Shown one piece after another: positions 35,901 through 45,391 of a stretch of 64,000 nt of DNA; position 1 is the stretch's first letter; the number at the start of each line of letters is the position of its first letter. The notes beneath the pieces are model-generated. The model saw only the letters and a list, made by a program, of their open reading frames with translations, did not search any database and was not told the DNA's origin. The DNA comes from Adineta ricciae (Eukaryota; Rotifera; Eurotatoria; Adinetida; Adinetidae). Location: contig CAJNOJ010000107.1 in NCBI GenBank assembly GCA_905250025.1, positions 186,001-250,000 of the forward strand, in the 5' to 3' direction. The position numbers were made by a program, and so were the translations under genes.

Positions 35901-37299
35901 GTTCTCGAAGAAATTATACGTTACCGATAATGTCTTCGAATAGATTTTCGAATGAAAAGAAATTAGAAGGTTAAATTAAGGAAAATGTCGCCGAATGATT
36001 CGATTTAGTAACGAAATTGCCGGTAGAAATGACGTATCACTCAACATGAATGATCAGTAATAGTGCGAGACTGTAGAGCATCAAGCAGTGACCTTTCTTC
36101 GTGTTGATTTAACTTACTTCGGTCTATTTTCGGCGGCGGACGATATCGGATTCCCGGTTGAGACCAATAAAATGGTGCCGATCCGCGAATCATAACAAAT
36201 GACATGATATTTGAGCCAATTCGAAGAATCTACAAAATGACATTATGTTCGATTGAAGATAACAGTTGTTTTCGTACTGACTTGTTCGGTCTCCACATAA
36301 TTAGCAACATTCCCATCTTCATCAATCCCTCGACAGTGCATACGAACACCTGCGCGATAACGATTTCGTCTTGAAATGAGAATTAATTGCGCGTCGGTAT
36401 CATGATTGACTTGAAAGTGACATTTGTTGAAGTAACCCATGATTATGGGCTGGATCCATCGAGTATCGAAATGTTTTTTCTATTAGAAAGATAATATATG
36501 ATAAGGAAAAGAAACTGATAAACAAAATTTTACATCGGCTTGTTCGATAAATTCATTGAGCATCTGTCGATTCCAAAAGAATCTCTCGTCAGCACGTTTC
36601 CACAATGGAATTGTTTCGTCTTGATCTAATGCACGCTGTATGGTATTGGTTAAGTCATAAGTACGACTGTAATAAAAGCATTGGGTTTCTTGATACCATA
36701 AATGAAGTTCCTGTTTGAAAAAAAAAACAACAGAGTTCAATTTCTTTTCGATTGTAATCGATCGTACATACTTCAATACATTTCGATTCATATTTATTGT
36801 TTGTTGTAACATTTGCACGACCTATTGACTCCTAAATAAATATCTGCCGTGTTAAGTCAATGTTTATGGGTGACAGATGTACCTCGTCAATATTGTCAAA
36901 TGGTTGCACAAGAATATCTGTAACACGATAAATTTCGTGTCCGTTTTGTATAACACATACCATCTCCTGATTTTTGATAAATATCAACCAATGAAAGCCA
37001 TCTATCAAAGATAAACAAGCACTATAGAACCATATAAACTCAGTTTTACCTTTAACAATTTGAATTTGTCCTATATAGCCGTGAATATCACTAACAAATG
37101 AAGCATCCCATGCAGATGAATCCAATAGGATCTCTTTTGATATGGGTTCTAAATGAATTTGTTCGTTGACAAACAAAGGAATTCGAAAGAAAAGACGTAT
37201 ACCTGGTTTTGTATAAACAGACAGACTTCTTCTATTAAACCATAGACTATGTTCTTCCGTCGTCACAATCCAGGAGTCTTTTGCTTTATACAATTTCAT
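29960..37299 (-). CDS. INPP5F: Sac2/INPP5F phosphoinositide 4-phosphatase
   Basis: Sac-family phosphatase acting on PI4P (and related lipids) on endosomes. The N-terminus [20 protein letters not shown] starts at 37299. Sac blocks follow in order: [82 protein letters not shown], the catalytic P-loop [12 protein letters not shown] (CX5R, near 33296-33325), [20 protein letters not shown] and [14 protein letters not shown]. The hSac2 homology domain and a Ser-rich tail complete the protein. Most introns are short, but two are very large: 33769-36117 (2,349 bp) and 31632-33070 (1,439 bp). Splice joints across both restore conserved blocks ([28 protein letters not shown]). Both introns contain genes on the plus strand. 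Confidence 0.92.
31718..31790 (+). tRNA. tRNA-Ala (AGC)
   Basis: 73 nt. Acceptor stem GGGGATG/CTTCTCC with the G3:U70 pair that marks alanine tRNAs and one U:U mismatch, discriminator A. D-arm TAGCTCATATGGTAGAGC, anticodon arm CTCGC-TTAGCAT-GCGAG (anticodon AGC), T-arm TTGGGATCGATGCCCAA. It lies inside a large INPP5F intron, on the opposite strand. Confidence 0.95.
31792..31800 (+). terminator. RNA polymerase III terminator
   Basis: Nine Ts directly after the tRNA-Ala 3' end. Confidence 0.8.
32000..33013 (+). CDS. B-box / coiled-coil / SPRY-like protein, single exon, nested
   Basis: Intronless 337-residue protein lying in an INPP5F intron on the opposite strand. The N-terminus has a B-box-like zinc-binding pattern ([20 protein letters not shown] then CPNHSIEH: paired Cys, then Cys and His ligands). 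A coiled-coil-rich middle ([20 protein letters not shown] to [14 protein letters not shown]) is followed by a C-terminal beta-rich domain ([53 protein letters not shown]) that resembles a SPRY/B30.2 fold. There is no RING finger, so ubiquitin-ligase activity is not predicted. The stop lies 57 bp from an INPP5F exon and no AATAAA is seen in between, so its transcript probably runs antisense into that exon. Function unknown. Confidence 0.85.
   Translation: MASSTDSTKILCAICKKAKGQFKCEGCSQAFCPNHSIEHRNELSKQFDEIVFTYDSIQQALLQQTQGLQQHPLVQKLNQWEADSILKIQQVAQQLRNELSNELMQCTSGTRKELQAVSNELKQSREDNDYSEIELRKWTQKLESIEKEFRNPTDVGIYEDPTALIRNISIVHQGIFDAFDLTSGNGKIEENGYVVTKDNLSGHIEVRGKNEYTTGNYTLRFQVEYLMPNGWIFFGIISKFTPTKNESFTSSSTYGWSNRHQTYTAGNLDNSPTLEVLEGDVIALLINCDEQTIEMTNERLNRTQKLSIDTHQCLFPWKLHLNLHKPNTKVRILFAND
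34132..35231 (+). CDS. Aminergic-type class A GPCR, nested in INPP5F intron
   Basis: Two exons separated by a short intron after ASIW (about 34471-34527). A start at 34132 ([11 protein letters not shown], glycosylation site NAT) is used because no ATG lies upstream in frame. TM1 holds [13 protein letters not shown]2 [18 protein letters not shown]3 [17 protein letters not shown] with the Asp that binds amines, then [11 protein letters not shown] (DRY). TM5, a third loop of about 85 residues, TM6 [14 protein letters not shown] and TM7 [19 protein letters not shown] follow, then a short tail. This pattern is typical of biogenic-amine or muscarinic-like receptors; the ligand is not determined. 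AATAAA at 35264-35269. The whole gene sits in a 2,349-bp intron of INPP5F, opposite strand. Confidence 0.9.
35264..35269 (+). promoter_or_regulatory. Polyadenylation signal AATAAA
   Basis: Canonical hexamer 33 nt after the nested GPCR stop, still inside the host intron, so the nested gene carries its own 3' end signal. Confidence 0.6.
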
Positions 37300-37449
37300 T
37301 CTCCGTATCTACGATAGAAAATTTCCAAACAAAGATCACATTCTAGTTGAAGGAACTTTAGTAAATCGAATATCATTGTTATCGACAAGATTATATGTAT
37401 ATATACATGAACATTTTACAAAAGAGATCAATAACAAAAAAAAAAGTGT

Positions 37450-38065
37450 ATCAATCGTCGTAATTATCATCATCAGTTCGGGATGCTTCGATCTTTTTTC
37501 GTAGAACTTCCTTGGACATTTCTTGCGTTCGTGTCCAATCGTCTTCTTCGACTTGTTGTGCTTCTTCTCGAGCCTAAAAATGCTTGATAGATCGATGGAG
37601 GAAAGAATATTTTTCATCTACCTGTTGAAACAAAAGTTCCTGTTGTTGTCTTAGTTCTTCATCGGTGTAGATCGATGTCGATTTTCTATGAAGTTTACGG
37701 CGTTTTTGTGCCAATTCAGTCTGCGCTTTGTTCATTGCATCTAGACAATTCGGTCGATATGAAGCAAAACCGAGTTTTTCCAATGCTAAAGAACATTTCT
37801 AAATTATTCTCATCTTATCAGAAATCCTCTTACCTGTAATAACATGATCCGGATGGACAAGTTTCTTTGTCTGTTGTTCACAAACTGTGTTCGCTTGTAA
37901 GGCTAACGTATGAATGAATTCATTGCAACATTGAACGAAGAATTCTTTCGCGTCACTCGACACCCGTATCTGACGAGTACAATCTTTAATCATTTTATGC
38001 ACAGCAGCACGTGGCACGCATTTATCGTCTTCATCATTACCAACGTGATTAGGAGAACTGATCAT
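37450..38065 (-). CDS. DR1: Negative cofactor 2 subunit beta (Dr1)
   Basis: Histone-fold repressor that, with NC2-alpha, binds TBP on DNA and blocks TFIIA/TFIIB. The N-terminus carries CVPRAAVHKMIKDCTRQIRV, SSDAKEFFVQCCNEFIHTLA and KKLVHPDHVIT, then ALEKLGFASYRPNCLDAM, matching the H2B-like fold of human Dr1 block by block. The conserved ELRQQQELLFQQA stretch that contacts TBP follows, and the protein ends in an acidic tail (RTDDDNYDD). Three exons. The stop is only 150 bp from the INPP5F start on the same strand. Confidence 0.93.
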
Positions 38066-38626
38066 CTAGAAAACAAAACAAGATGGAAATCGATTCTCGT
38101 TTTCTTTCTTTTAGAACGCGTCGAAATAAATATTGGACTTTTTGAAAGTAGATAAGAACAAAAAAGATATAAAAACTCGCATGTCGTATGTGTGAACAGT
38201 CATTCTTATAATGAATCATACACAATGAGTCACGCCTACCTAATTCCAATTAATCATTCGATTCGATTGTGTCATCTGACATCTCCTGAGAATTCTCAAA
38301 TATCAAGTGTATCAAAACAAGTGCTACACAACGATTCCCTGCTCGTTCGTAATACAATACCCAACTATCGTCCGAATGAAGTTACGAGTAATCTAATCGT
38401 CGAAGTAACAAAAAAAAGAAGAAAAACACGCACAAATGATATAAATTGATTTTTATTGAAATTATAAAAACAAACATAACACAAAACTGATAGATAAAAG
38501 ACTTATTAGTAAGTTGTTCGTTTGATTTTCTTTTTTAGTGATTATCGGTGACTAGTAAGAAGAAAAACTTTGTAATGTTTAGTTTGTGATGATTTATCGT
38601 GAGTTCGATGAAAGAAAGACAACTGA
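38066..38626. other. Intergenic with weak small ORF
   Basis: 561 bp between the AGPAT5-like stop and the DR1 start, both on the minus strand. A 74-codon plus-strand frame is listed separately at low confidence. Confidence 0.5.
38225..38449 (+). CDS. Hypothetical small protein
   Basis: ATG-initiated frame of 74 codons (MSHAYLIPINHSIRLCHLTS, ending KKRRKTRTNDIN) with a basic C-terminus. Amino-acid composition is ordinary rather than AT-biased low complexity, which is the only support. No family, signal peptide or partner exon is recognised. Confidence 0.2.
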   Translation: MSHAYLIPINHSIRLCHLTSPENSQISSVSKQVLHNDSLLVRNTIPNYRPNEVTSNLIVEVTKKRRKTRTNDIN

Positions 38627-40071
38627 CTAGATGAATTTGCTCGGAGGAAATAGATGCATCCAGAGATACGTTAATGGTATGCCGAATAGACAAACTTTGA
38701 CGTAGAACGATCGGTACTGTGGGATAATTACTAAGAGAAATGTGCTTAGAAGGAAAAAGATTGCCGCGAATATGGTTAAATTGAAAGTAGATTGAGCACG
38801 AACGCTTTTACCATTTGAATCAAAATGTGAATCGTTTCGATTTGGATCATAAAAGCGTTCTAATAATCTGAAATATTCAAATAGCGGAATACGATTGTCA
38901 GCTTCTTTCGTTCGTGTTTACTTGTCTTTGATTAGAAATCGCTGGTAGAGCCAATCAGAGATCTGTTCATTGCTTTCCGATGGGACTGAATTGATCGGAA
39001 TTCGTTTGATATGAATATGTAATTCTTTGGTTTTTCCTTGTAAATATTCTAGAGTCATGTCAAGAGAATTAAGCAAATTCTTTCAAAATATCTATTTGCT
39101 TACCAATCATTGATGATGCACCTAATCGTACACGTCGATGATTATCATATGTTGGATAGTACATAGCTGTGATGTCATAAACAGCATCAAGTTTATCTTT
39201 GAGAGCATTTATTGCAGCTACCGTTGCACCCATTCGTGGATACAGATGATTAATCAAAGGTGAGACACCTGCAAAGCGATTTAAGGCATGTGGATGATGA
39301 TTCGCATTGCGCTTTGTTTCGTTACCTTTTTTCTCTGCGAACTGTCGTGATCGTTCGATGATCTCAGGATTCTTTTCTGGATTATAACGAGTGCCTTCAG
39401 GGAAGACAACAAGCCAGACAGGCAATCCGTTGCGTTCGATTTGACGCATGCCTTTCTCGACACGATCGAGATCTTTTTTATCAGTTCGATGGACATAAAT
39501 GCAACCGTGCTAAAGAAAGCTTTGAATAGAGAAAGACTTTCATCGATCGGTTTACTTGTTCAAAATAGAATCCATAGAATGGAATTCGTTTCAAATCACT
39601 TTTCAGAACATATCGAATATGTCCCAGGCTACCCTGGCGAATAGCCAACATGTTGACAATGATCCAATCCACTACAAGCAGAAGTGTTGTTTGATTCAAA
39701 CGGAATCGTTTATCTTACCAGAACTTTGATGATTGGATATGTATAAAACATTTTCCTTTCGACAGAAAATTTCTTCATAATCACCGTGAAAGTAAATCTG
39801 AATGTAGAGTAGAGAACTCGAACGCAAGAAAATACTTCGATCGACGTACTTTAACCTGAGACCAACTTTCGAAGAAGAAAAGAACGAATCGTTGATAAGC
39901 TGAGTACAACATATCATCATAATAACGATAACTGTGGCGAGAAACACCAATGAATGTGATCAGCCGTAATATCAACCATAAAATGAAAAACGTTGGTGCT
40001 GCTGCAAATAATGTGACGACAGGAAAAGCAACACGCAGAGTATCGATCATAAATAATAAATAGGATAACAT
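38627..40071 (-). CDS. 1-acylglycerol-3-phosphate acyltransferase, AGPAT5-like
   Basis: Makes phosphatidic acid from lysophosphatidate, or acylates related lysophospholipids, in ER or mitochondrial-associated membranes. Membrane segments occur at the N-terminus (VVTLFAAAPTFFILWLILRL) and C-terminus (TFNLTIFAAIFFLLSTFLLV). Acyltransferase motif I reads NHQSSVDWI (NHx4D) across a splice site. Motif II is near IRYVLKSDLKRIPFYGFYF, motif III is VVFPEGTRYNPEKNPE, and motif IV lies in the ITAMY.P region. AGPAT5-type features are the RSRQFAEKKG block and the long C-terminal half. Start at 40071, six or so exons. Confidence 0.87.
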
Positions 40072-42922
40072 CGTTCGTTATCTAAAAGCATGAGATAAAG
40101 TTGTTGCACGCACATCGCGCAAAAAATCCCTCTTATTGATGCTAATAGACAATAGAAAGGATATCCTGTTTGCGAAATATTCAAAGACGACGAATGAAGT
40201 CGCACCGACCAAATTTTCTTCTGGGGGTATTTGTTATTAGAACGTTTATGCTCACGCTAGATAAATTTACTTACTTTCCGGTGCTTTCAACAAAGGTGGA
40301 TAGATGTTTTTTCTATCTGCGAGCGGATAACTTGCACGTCGATGATGGATAATGTGAATAAGTTATTTCTATGCTTGATCAATCTTACGCCAAATGAAAG
40401 AGACACCCATTTGTAGTAAGCGGTATCCACATTCTCAAGGTGCACGTCGATTCAGTTGAAATATTTCTTCTTCTTCTTCTTTTATGGTATGCGTTCGGTA
40501 ATATTTTTATGAAAATGCGACTCTCGCATAGCCATTAAATACTTCTCGTTGAAGTAGTTTCATTGAAATAAAACAATATCTTTAGTAACTATGATCAATG
40601 CTTGATTAACTCGACAAAATGCAATAGAGAAAAAAAAAGTGAAAAAAGAGAGAACAGCATAAATAGAACTGATGAATTCTGGTAGGAAAGCACTCCATCT
40701 GTTTCTATTGATTGACATCATGCGGAAATCGAGTGAAATAATAGTTGCTAAGACACGTTTTCCACTATTGAATTTAAGAGGAGAAAACAACTACAGTTTG
40801 CTTTCCGAATACTCACCCAATGTAGTTTAAAAAGAACAAGCGATGGTTTACGCGATGATTGAATAAGAAAAAAAAATTGAAGAAGAACTTTCGATATGAA
40901 ATGCAATAACAATGAAATTATCTATCATTGTCAATGTTGAATAACTCGATGAAAATGGAAGGATTGATGAATGACTTTGTGATTGTAAATAGAGTTTTAC
41001 TCAAGCACAAGACAAATGTCAAGTAGGGAGACGTAGTGATGTGAAGATAACCAATGAAAACAACGGATTATGTTTTGAAAACAGTCATTTTACTAGGAAA
41101 AATCATAGCGTTATTAACTGTTCCGATAACCTGTCACTGTCATCTCGCTGACGCATGAATATAGAGAAGCTTTTATGAATAAGAATAAGATGCAAATTGA
41201 TTTGATAAGCGAAGCCAATCCGAAATGATCTTCTGACCCTTACAAATATATATGAATTTATGTCAAATCTCTTATTCATGTTTTCTGAATATGGACGCCT
41301 GATTCCAAAAATCTCACTCAAAAACAAACGCATGGTCATCTGATGCAACCATATAGACCTGCCATCTATCGACGGATTGTCTCAAACTGAAATAAAACGA
41401 TAAAGTGAACTAATAAAACACACTTTAGAGAACTTCAACACTTGAGTATCGAACTCAAAAGACAGAATTATGAAAAAAAATCGAACATTTTGCAGATCTG
41501 CATGTCGTTAATGGAGAAATGTATCATAGATATCTGTCTCACATGTTCATTCGTGAGTGAAAGCAGTACGATCTTAACATTACTCTAGTGCCGCTAATCT
41601 GTATCAGTTAATCGACTATATATCTGCCATTTAAAGACATATTTGACTGTTACTGTTTGTTCAGACTATGTAAATCTTCTTTCACATACATCGTATTCAT
41701 TTCCGATTGTCGTATTTTCTCCTTTCATCAATGTCTAACAGTCCTTAATGCTGAATTAAAAACAAATAGTCAATTATTCAAGACAATTCGCTCGTGCGAC
41801 AAGTCGCGAACATAACGATAATGAGCATTTAATAATCTTCATAGAAATTGAATCAATCCATAAAACGTCCATCAATTATATATATTCATGTATCCATGTG
41901 TGAGTTTACTAGTCATTTCTTCGTATATCGACTTTAATTGGGCAGCCTGTCAACTAGAAAGACTCATGTACAGTTTCTTTCTTCTATGCCTATCGGCTGT
42001 TGTCACCATATAATGATGAGTGGGGGAAAAAGATGTATAATGTATATGATTGGGTATTCGATTTCCGATTGAAATTCATTCCTATTAAGAAAAATAAACC
42101 TATTCGAATATTGTTTCAACATTTGATCTGTTGCTGTAAGTACTCATCTTCAATATATTTCGAAAAAGTAAACATGAAACACAAGTGCGAAGTGCAACTC
42201 GTACACTTGAATGAGAACGATATTGTCAATCATCTGACACATTCGTCTTCACACAGATAAGAACGACGATTCACCCATCGCTGTCAAAAAATCGTCTGAT
42301 ATTTGAATGTTTTCAAAGCATTTACAATGATTCTCTCGTTCTATACATCGATCAATACGGTAATTTGAAATGTGTATGTAAATAATAATTATTAATGTCG
42401 TTGACAAACGATTAAATTGTATGTACACATAAATCATGCTAGACGATCAATTCTCTTAATTGTATTGACTTAAATTTCTTGGAAGGAAGTAATAAGGTGT
42501 GCGATCGAATCGGATACATCAGCAGAGATAGTCGACTGTTCGAAACCGTATAACAAAAAGAAATTCTTTGCTTGCGAATGTAGTTTTCTTCTAATAGAAA
42601 GTCAATATTCGTTTTGTAACTGAGATACCATTCAAATTTCTCCGTACTTGTGACAATTTTCGGCAAGGAGAAGAAATACAACATTTGTTCCAGAGTGAAA
42701 ACAATCGATTGGAATTAAAAGTTTTCACAACGTTGAATTCGATTGAATTCGAAATTCTTTTTTTCTTTCTCTATCAACGACGGCGACGACCAATGGATGA
42801 ATTCGACAAATAGAATTCGATTGGTTCATATCAATAGAAATTCTGTTTTTTTTCCTTCTTTTCTCTTTCTTTTTCTTCTTCTCGACACAATCTCTAAATG
42901 ATTTAGTATGAAATAATTGAAA
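40072..42922. other. Gene desert upstream of UNCX, 2.85 kb
   Basis: The longest non-coding stretch in the window. No supported exon, RNA gene or repeat. It lies directly upstream of a developmental homeobox gene, where cis-regulatory elements are often found; that is inference. Confidence 0.6.
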
Positions 42923-43612
42923 ATGTCGATAAGTCCATTGAATAAAACATCTCTTCTCTACTCGAATATGCTGAAAAACCATTTTTTCTCACCATTTTTC
43001 ATTCAATCATTGATCGCATCGAAGCAAAATCCTATTCAACAAGATCTCCCATCCCATTCAAGTCCAGATGAAGACGAAGAGAGCATTGACGATCACGACA
43101 ATAAACACAAACGTACACGAACGAACTTTACATCTTCACAAATTGTCGAACTAGAAAAAGCTTTTCAAAATGGTACTACTCATCCTCTCGTCACCTTCTT
43201 CGTGTTTGATCATTTGATTTTTATTTCAGGTCATTATCCAGACATTTACATGCGCGAGGCATTAGCGATTAAATTAGATTTAATTGAATCTCGTGTGCAA
43301 GTCTGGTTTCAAAATCGACGTGCTAAGTGGAGAAAGATAGAAAACACGAAGAAAGGTCCCGGTCGTCCGGCACACAACGCTCATTTACAGACGTGTTCAG
43401 GTGAACCCATCTCTCACGAAGAAATTGAACGCAAACGTTTGTTAGCCGAAGAACGTAAACGGCAAAAACAAACTAAAAACTGCAAATCTACGAATAGCGA
43501 TGGCAATTCATCGACTTCATCGTCTATTTCGCCGAAATTACCGAACAAATCGTCGTATTCAATCGAACGAATTCTCTCTCAATCGCCTGCGATCACTCGT
43601 AAAACTTCCTAG
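42923..43612 (+). CDS. UNCX: Homeobox transcription factor UNCX / unc-4
   Basis: Paired-like homeodomain protein. Exon 1 is 42923-43172 and exon 2 is 43230-43612, with a 57-nt intron inside the homeobox. The spliced homeodomain starts [20 protein letters not shown], passes [19 protein letters not shown] and ends [17 protein letters not shown]. The unc-4 signature follows: [20 protein letters not shown] then [12 protein letters not shown]. An eh1-like Groucho-binding motif precedes the homeodomain (FFIQSLIA), and a second lies at the C-terminus ([12 protein letters not shown]), aligned with SPFSVESLLSDSP in vertebrate UNCX as I recall it. Known: unc-4 represses alternative motor-neuron fates with Groucho. 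The ATG at 42923 is the first in frame. About 210 residues after splicing, shorter than vertebrate UNCX. Confidence 0.93.
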   Translation: MSISPLNKTSLLYSNMLKNHFFSPFFIQSLIASKQNPIQQDLPSHSSPDEDEESIDDHDNKHKRTRTNFTSSQIVELEKAFQNGTTHPLVTFFVFDHLIFISGHYPDIYMREALAIKLDLIESRVQVWFQNRRAKWRKIENTKKGPGRPAHNAHLQTCSGEPISHEEIERKRLLAEERKRQKQTKNCKSTNSDGNSSTSSSISPKLPNKSSYSIERILSQSPAITRKTS

Positions 43613-44354
43613 AATTATTTCCATTGTTTATTTTTTACAAGAATAACCCGGTTCATACAGATAGGATAAAATGCCTCGAGGTATTGTCTTTTTCATCTTG
43701 ATTGTGACATCGATCAATATAATTACCACTTACTCAAGTTTAAAATGATCGATTATCCTTCTCTCTTGATGTTCGCGTTCATTTTCTCTGTAAAATAAAA
43801 TACAAAATTGTCCTAATCGATCGTATTACTTCAGCTTAGGTATCAAACACGAGTTTATATTCATCGCGATCAAAGAAGGAATTTAGTAAAGGGATCAATT
43901 CTCGTTTTCGATAATGCAAACTTAATCCAGTCATTCGATAGTCAATTCGTCACTAAAAACAAATAAATAATAATTCTTGATCATATTGAAAGTAATGTTG
44001 ATTGATGTTTGTTAATGAAAAATGTGCCTACAGGAGAAATATTAGTTCATCGTTCGCTCGACTAATGATTGAATTTCGTCTTGTGATTGTTCATAATCGA
44101 ATGAAATATAAAAAGCTTTAAGTGCATCATTATAATGACATCTGAATGAAGTTCAACGCCCCAAATCAACACAAATAGAAAGATCATAATCGATTTCAAA
44201 CAAGTTCACAAATAGTAGATTAAACCACCGGAAAAGTGTAGCGTTTTCTTCACTGAATCAATACAGATCAGATTTCGTCCAGCTGACAGCCAGCCAATTC
44301 ATGGAAGAGCAAACAGTGGTCGTTAGTAACAAATAATCTGTTGAATTTATTTAG
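43613..44354. other. Convergent intergenic region
   Basis: 742 bp between the 3' ends of UNCX and the Nudix gene. No supported exon. An AATAAA near 43795 could serve UNCX. Confidence 0.5.
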
Positions 44355-44830
44355 TTATGTCAACAAAAAACGTTGAAAGAATTCCAATTGGGATTGCTTC
44401 GAGCCTTTCAAAAGAGACAAAACTTCGTTCAATCGATACCAATGTCGTTGACGACCATATAATCTTCTTTCATCCCAATCGTCGTATTCATGTTCAACAT
44501 AGATCACAAATACATTTGTCCGTCGTTTTCGCGCGATATCTTCGACAATTCCCAAGTCACGAATAAGCCGTCCGCGAACACCCGCTTCTTCATACAATTC
44601 TCGATGTGCTGCGTCGATTCTTGTCTCGTTTTGTTCAATGCCACCACCAGGAATAATCCATGATGTCTTATCACGAGATGTTATCAATAGAATCTAGAGA
44701 ATCTCTTCGAACAGCGAACGAGTGTTAACGGAAGTTGAATTACCTCATCTTCACGTTCATTTCGCACACAGATACAAGCGGCACGTTGTCGATAACCATC
44801 GAGATCAGTTAAACGCATTTTTTCCGCCAT
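44355..44830 (-). CDS. Diphosphoinositol polyphosphate phosphohydrolase-type Nudix hydrolase
   Basis: Two exons: 44830 to about 44743 and about 44694 to 44355. The DIPP family removes beta-phosphates from inositol pyrophosphates and diadenosine polyphosphates. The start at 44830 gives MAEKMRLTDLDGYRQRAACI then CVRNEREDE, matching the DIPP N-terminus KRAACLCFR. The Nudix box is complete: GGIEQNETRIDAAHRELYEE then AGV fits Gx5Ex7REUxEExGU, preceded by SWIIPGG. The C-terminal part (GRQRHWYRLNEVLSLL) also follows DIPP. Length, about 142 residues, is typical of the short DIPP forms. Confidence 0.88.
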
Positions 44831-45391
44831 TCGTAGGTGAGTTTAGAGATGAAATACAAACATGTTAAGTATATTAACAATCACCTTGTGTCTAGAGACA
44901 ACGACGATGAGATAAAAACTCGAATCATTGAATTTCTTTGTTCGTTAGATGTCACTCGATCTTGTTGTTCAATTCAGTTGACGTGTTTCTCGCTTCGAAT
45001 CGATGCAATTCTCGTCTGACTAAAAGTTTCGTATGTTGATTATTGATCTTGCATGTTTATTTGTCTTTCTTGTGCGTCGTTAATCGTTAATCACGAGAGC
45101 GAAGATACCAAGCGGAAAAGTATCTTTCTATGAAAGATAAAAACGCGAACGGATGTATTTATTCGAGAAAGCAACAACTGTCGCTGGCATTTTTTTAGGT
45201 TTCACGAAGATTTATGACGAACATTTTCTCCTTCGACCTAATCGTATGTATATGTCTATCAACACGACACACGTCTTATAATGTCTATTTATATTATATA
45301 TTTTCTTACATATTGAATTGCAGGCACAGAAAAAAAAGAAAGAAAGAGAAGTTTATATCACAAAAACAAACAAGAGAAAGAAACTGCTCGA
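44831..45391. other. Intergenic
   Basis: 561 bp between two minus-strand genes. Low-complexity AAG/GAAA runs near 45335-45380. No exon is seen. Confidence 0.5.

Noticed and set aside
42917-42922. Upstream extension of UNCX by two codons
   Set aside because: It begins with TTG; the ATG at 42923 is the first usable start.
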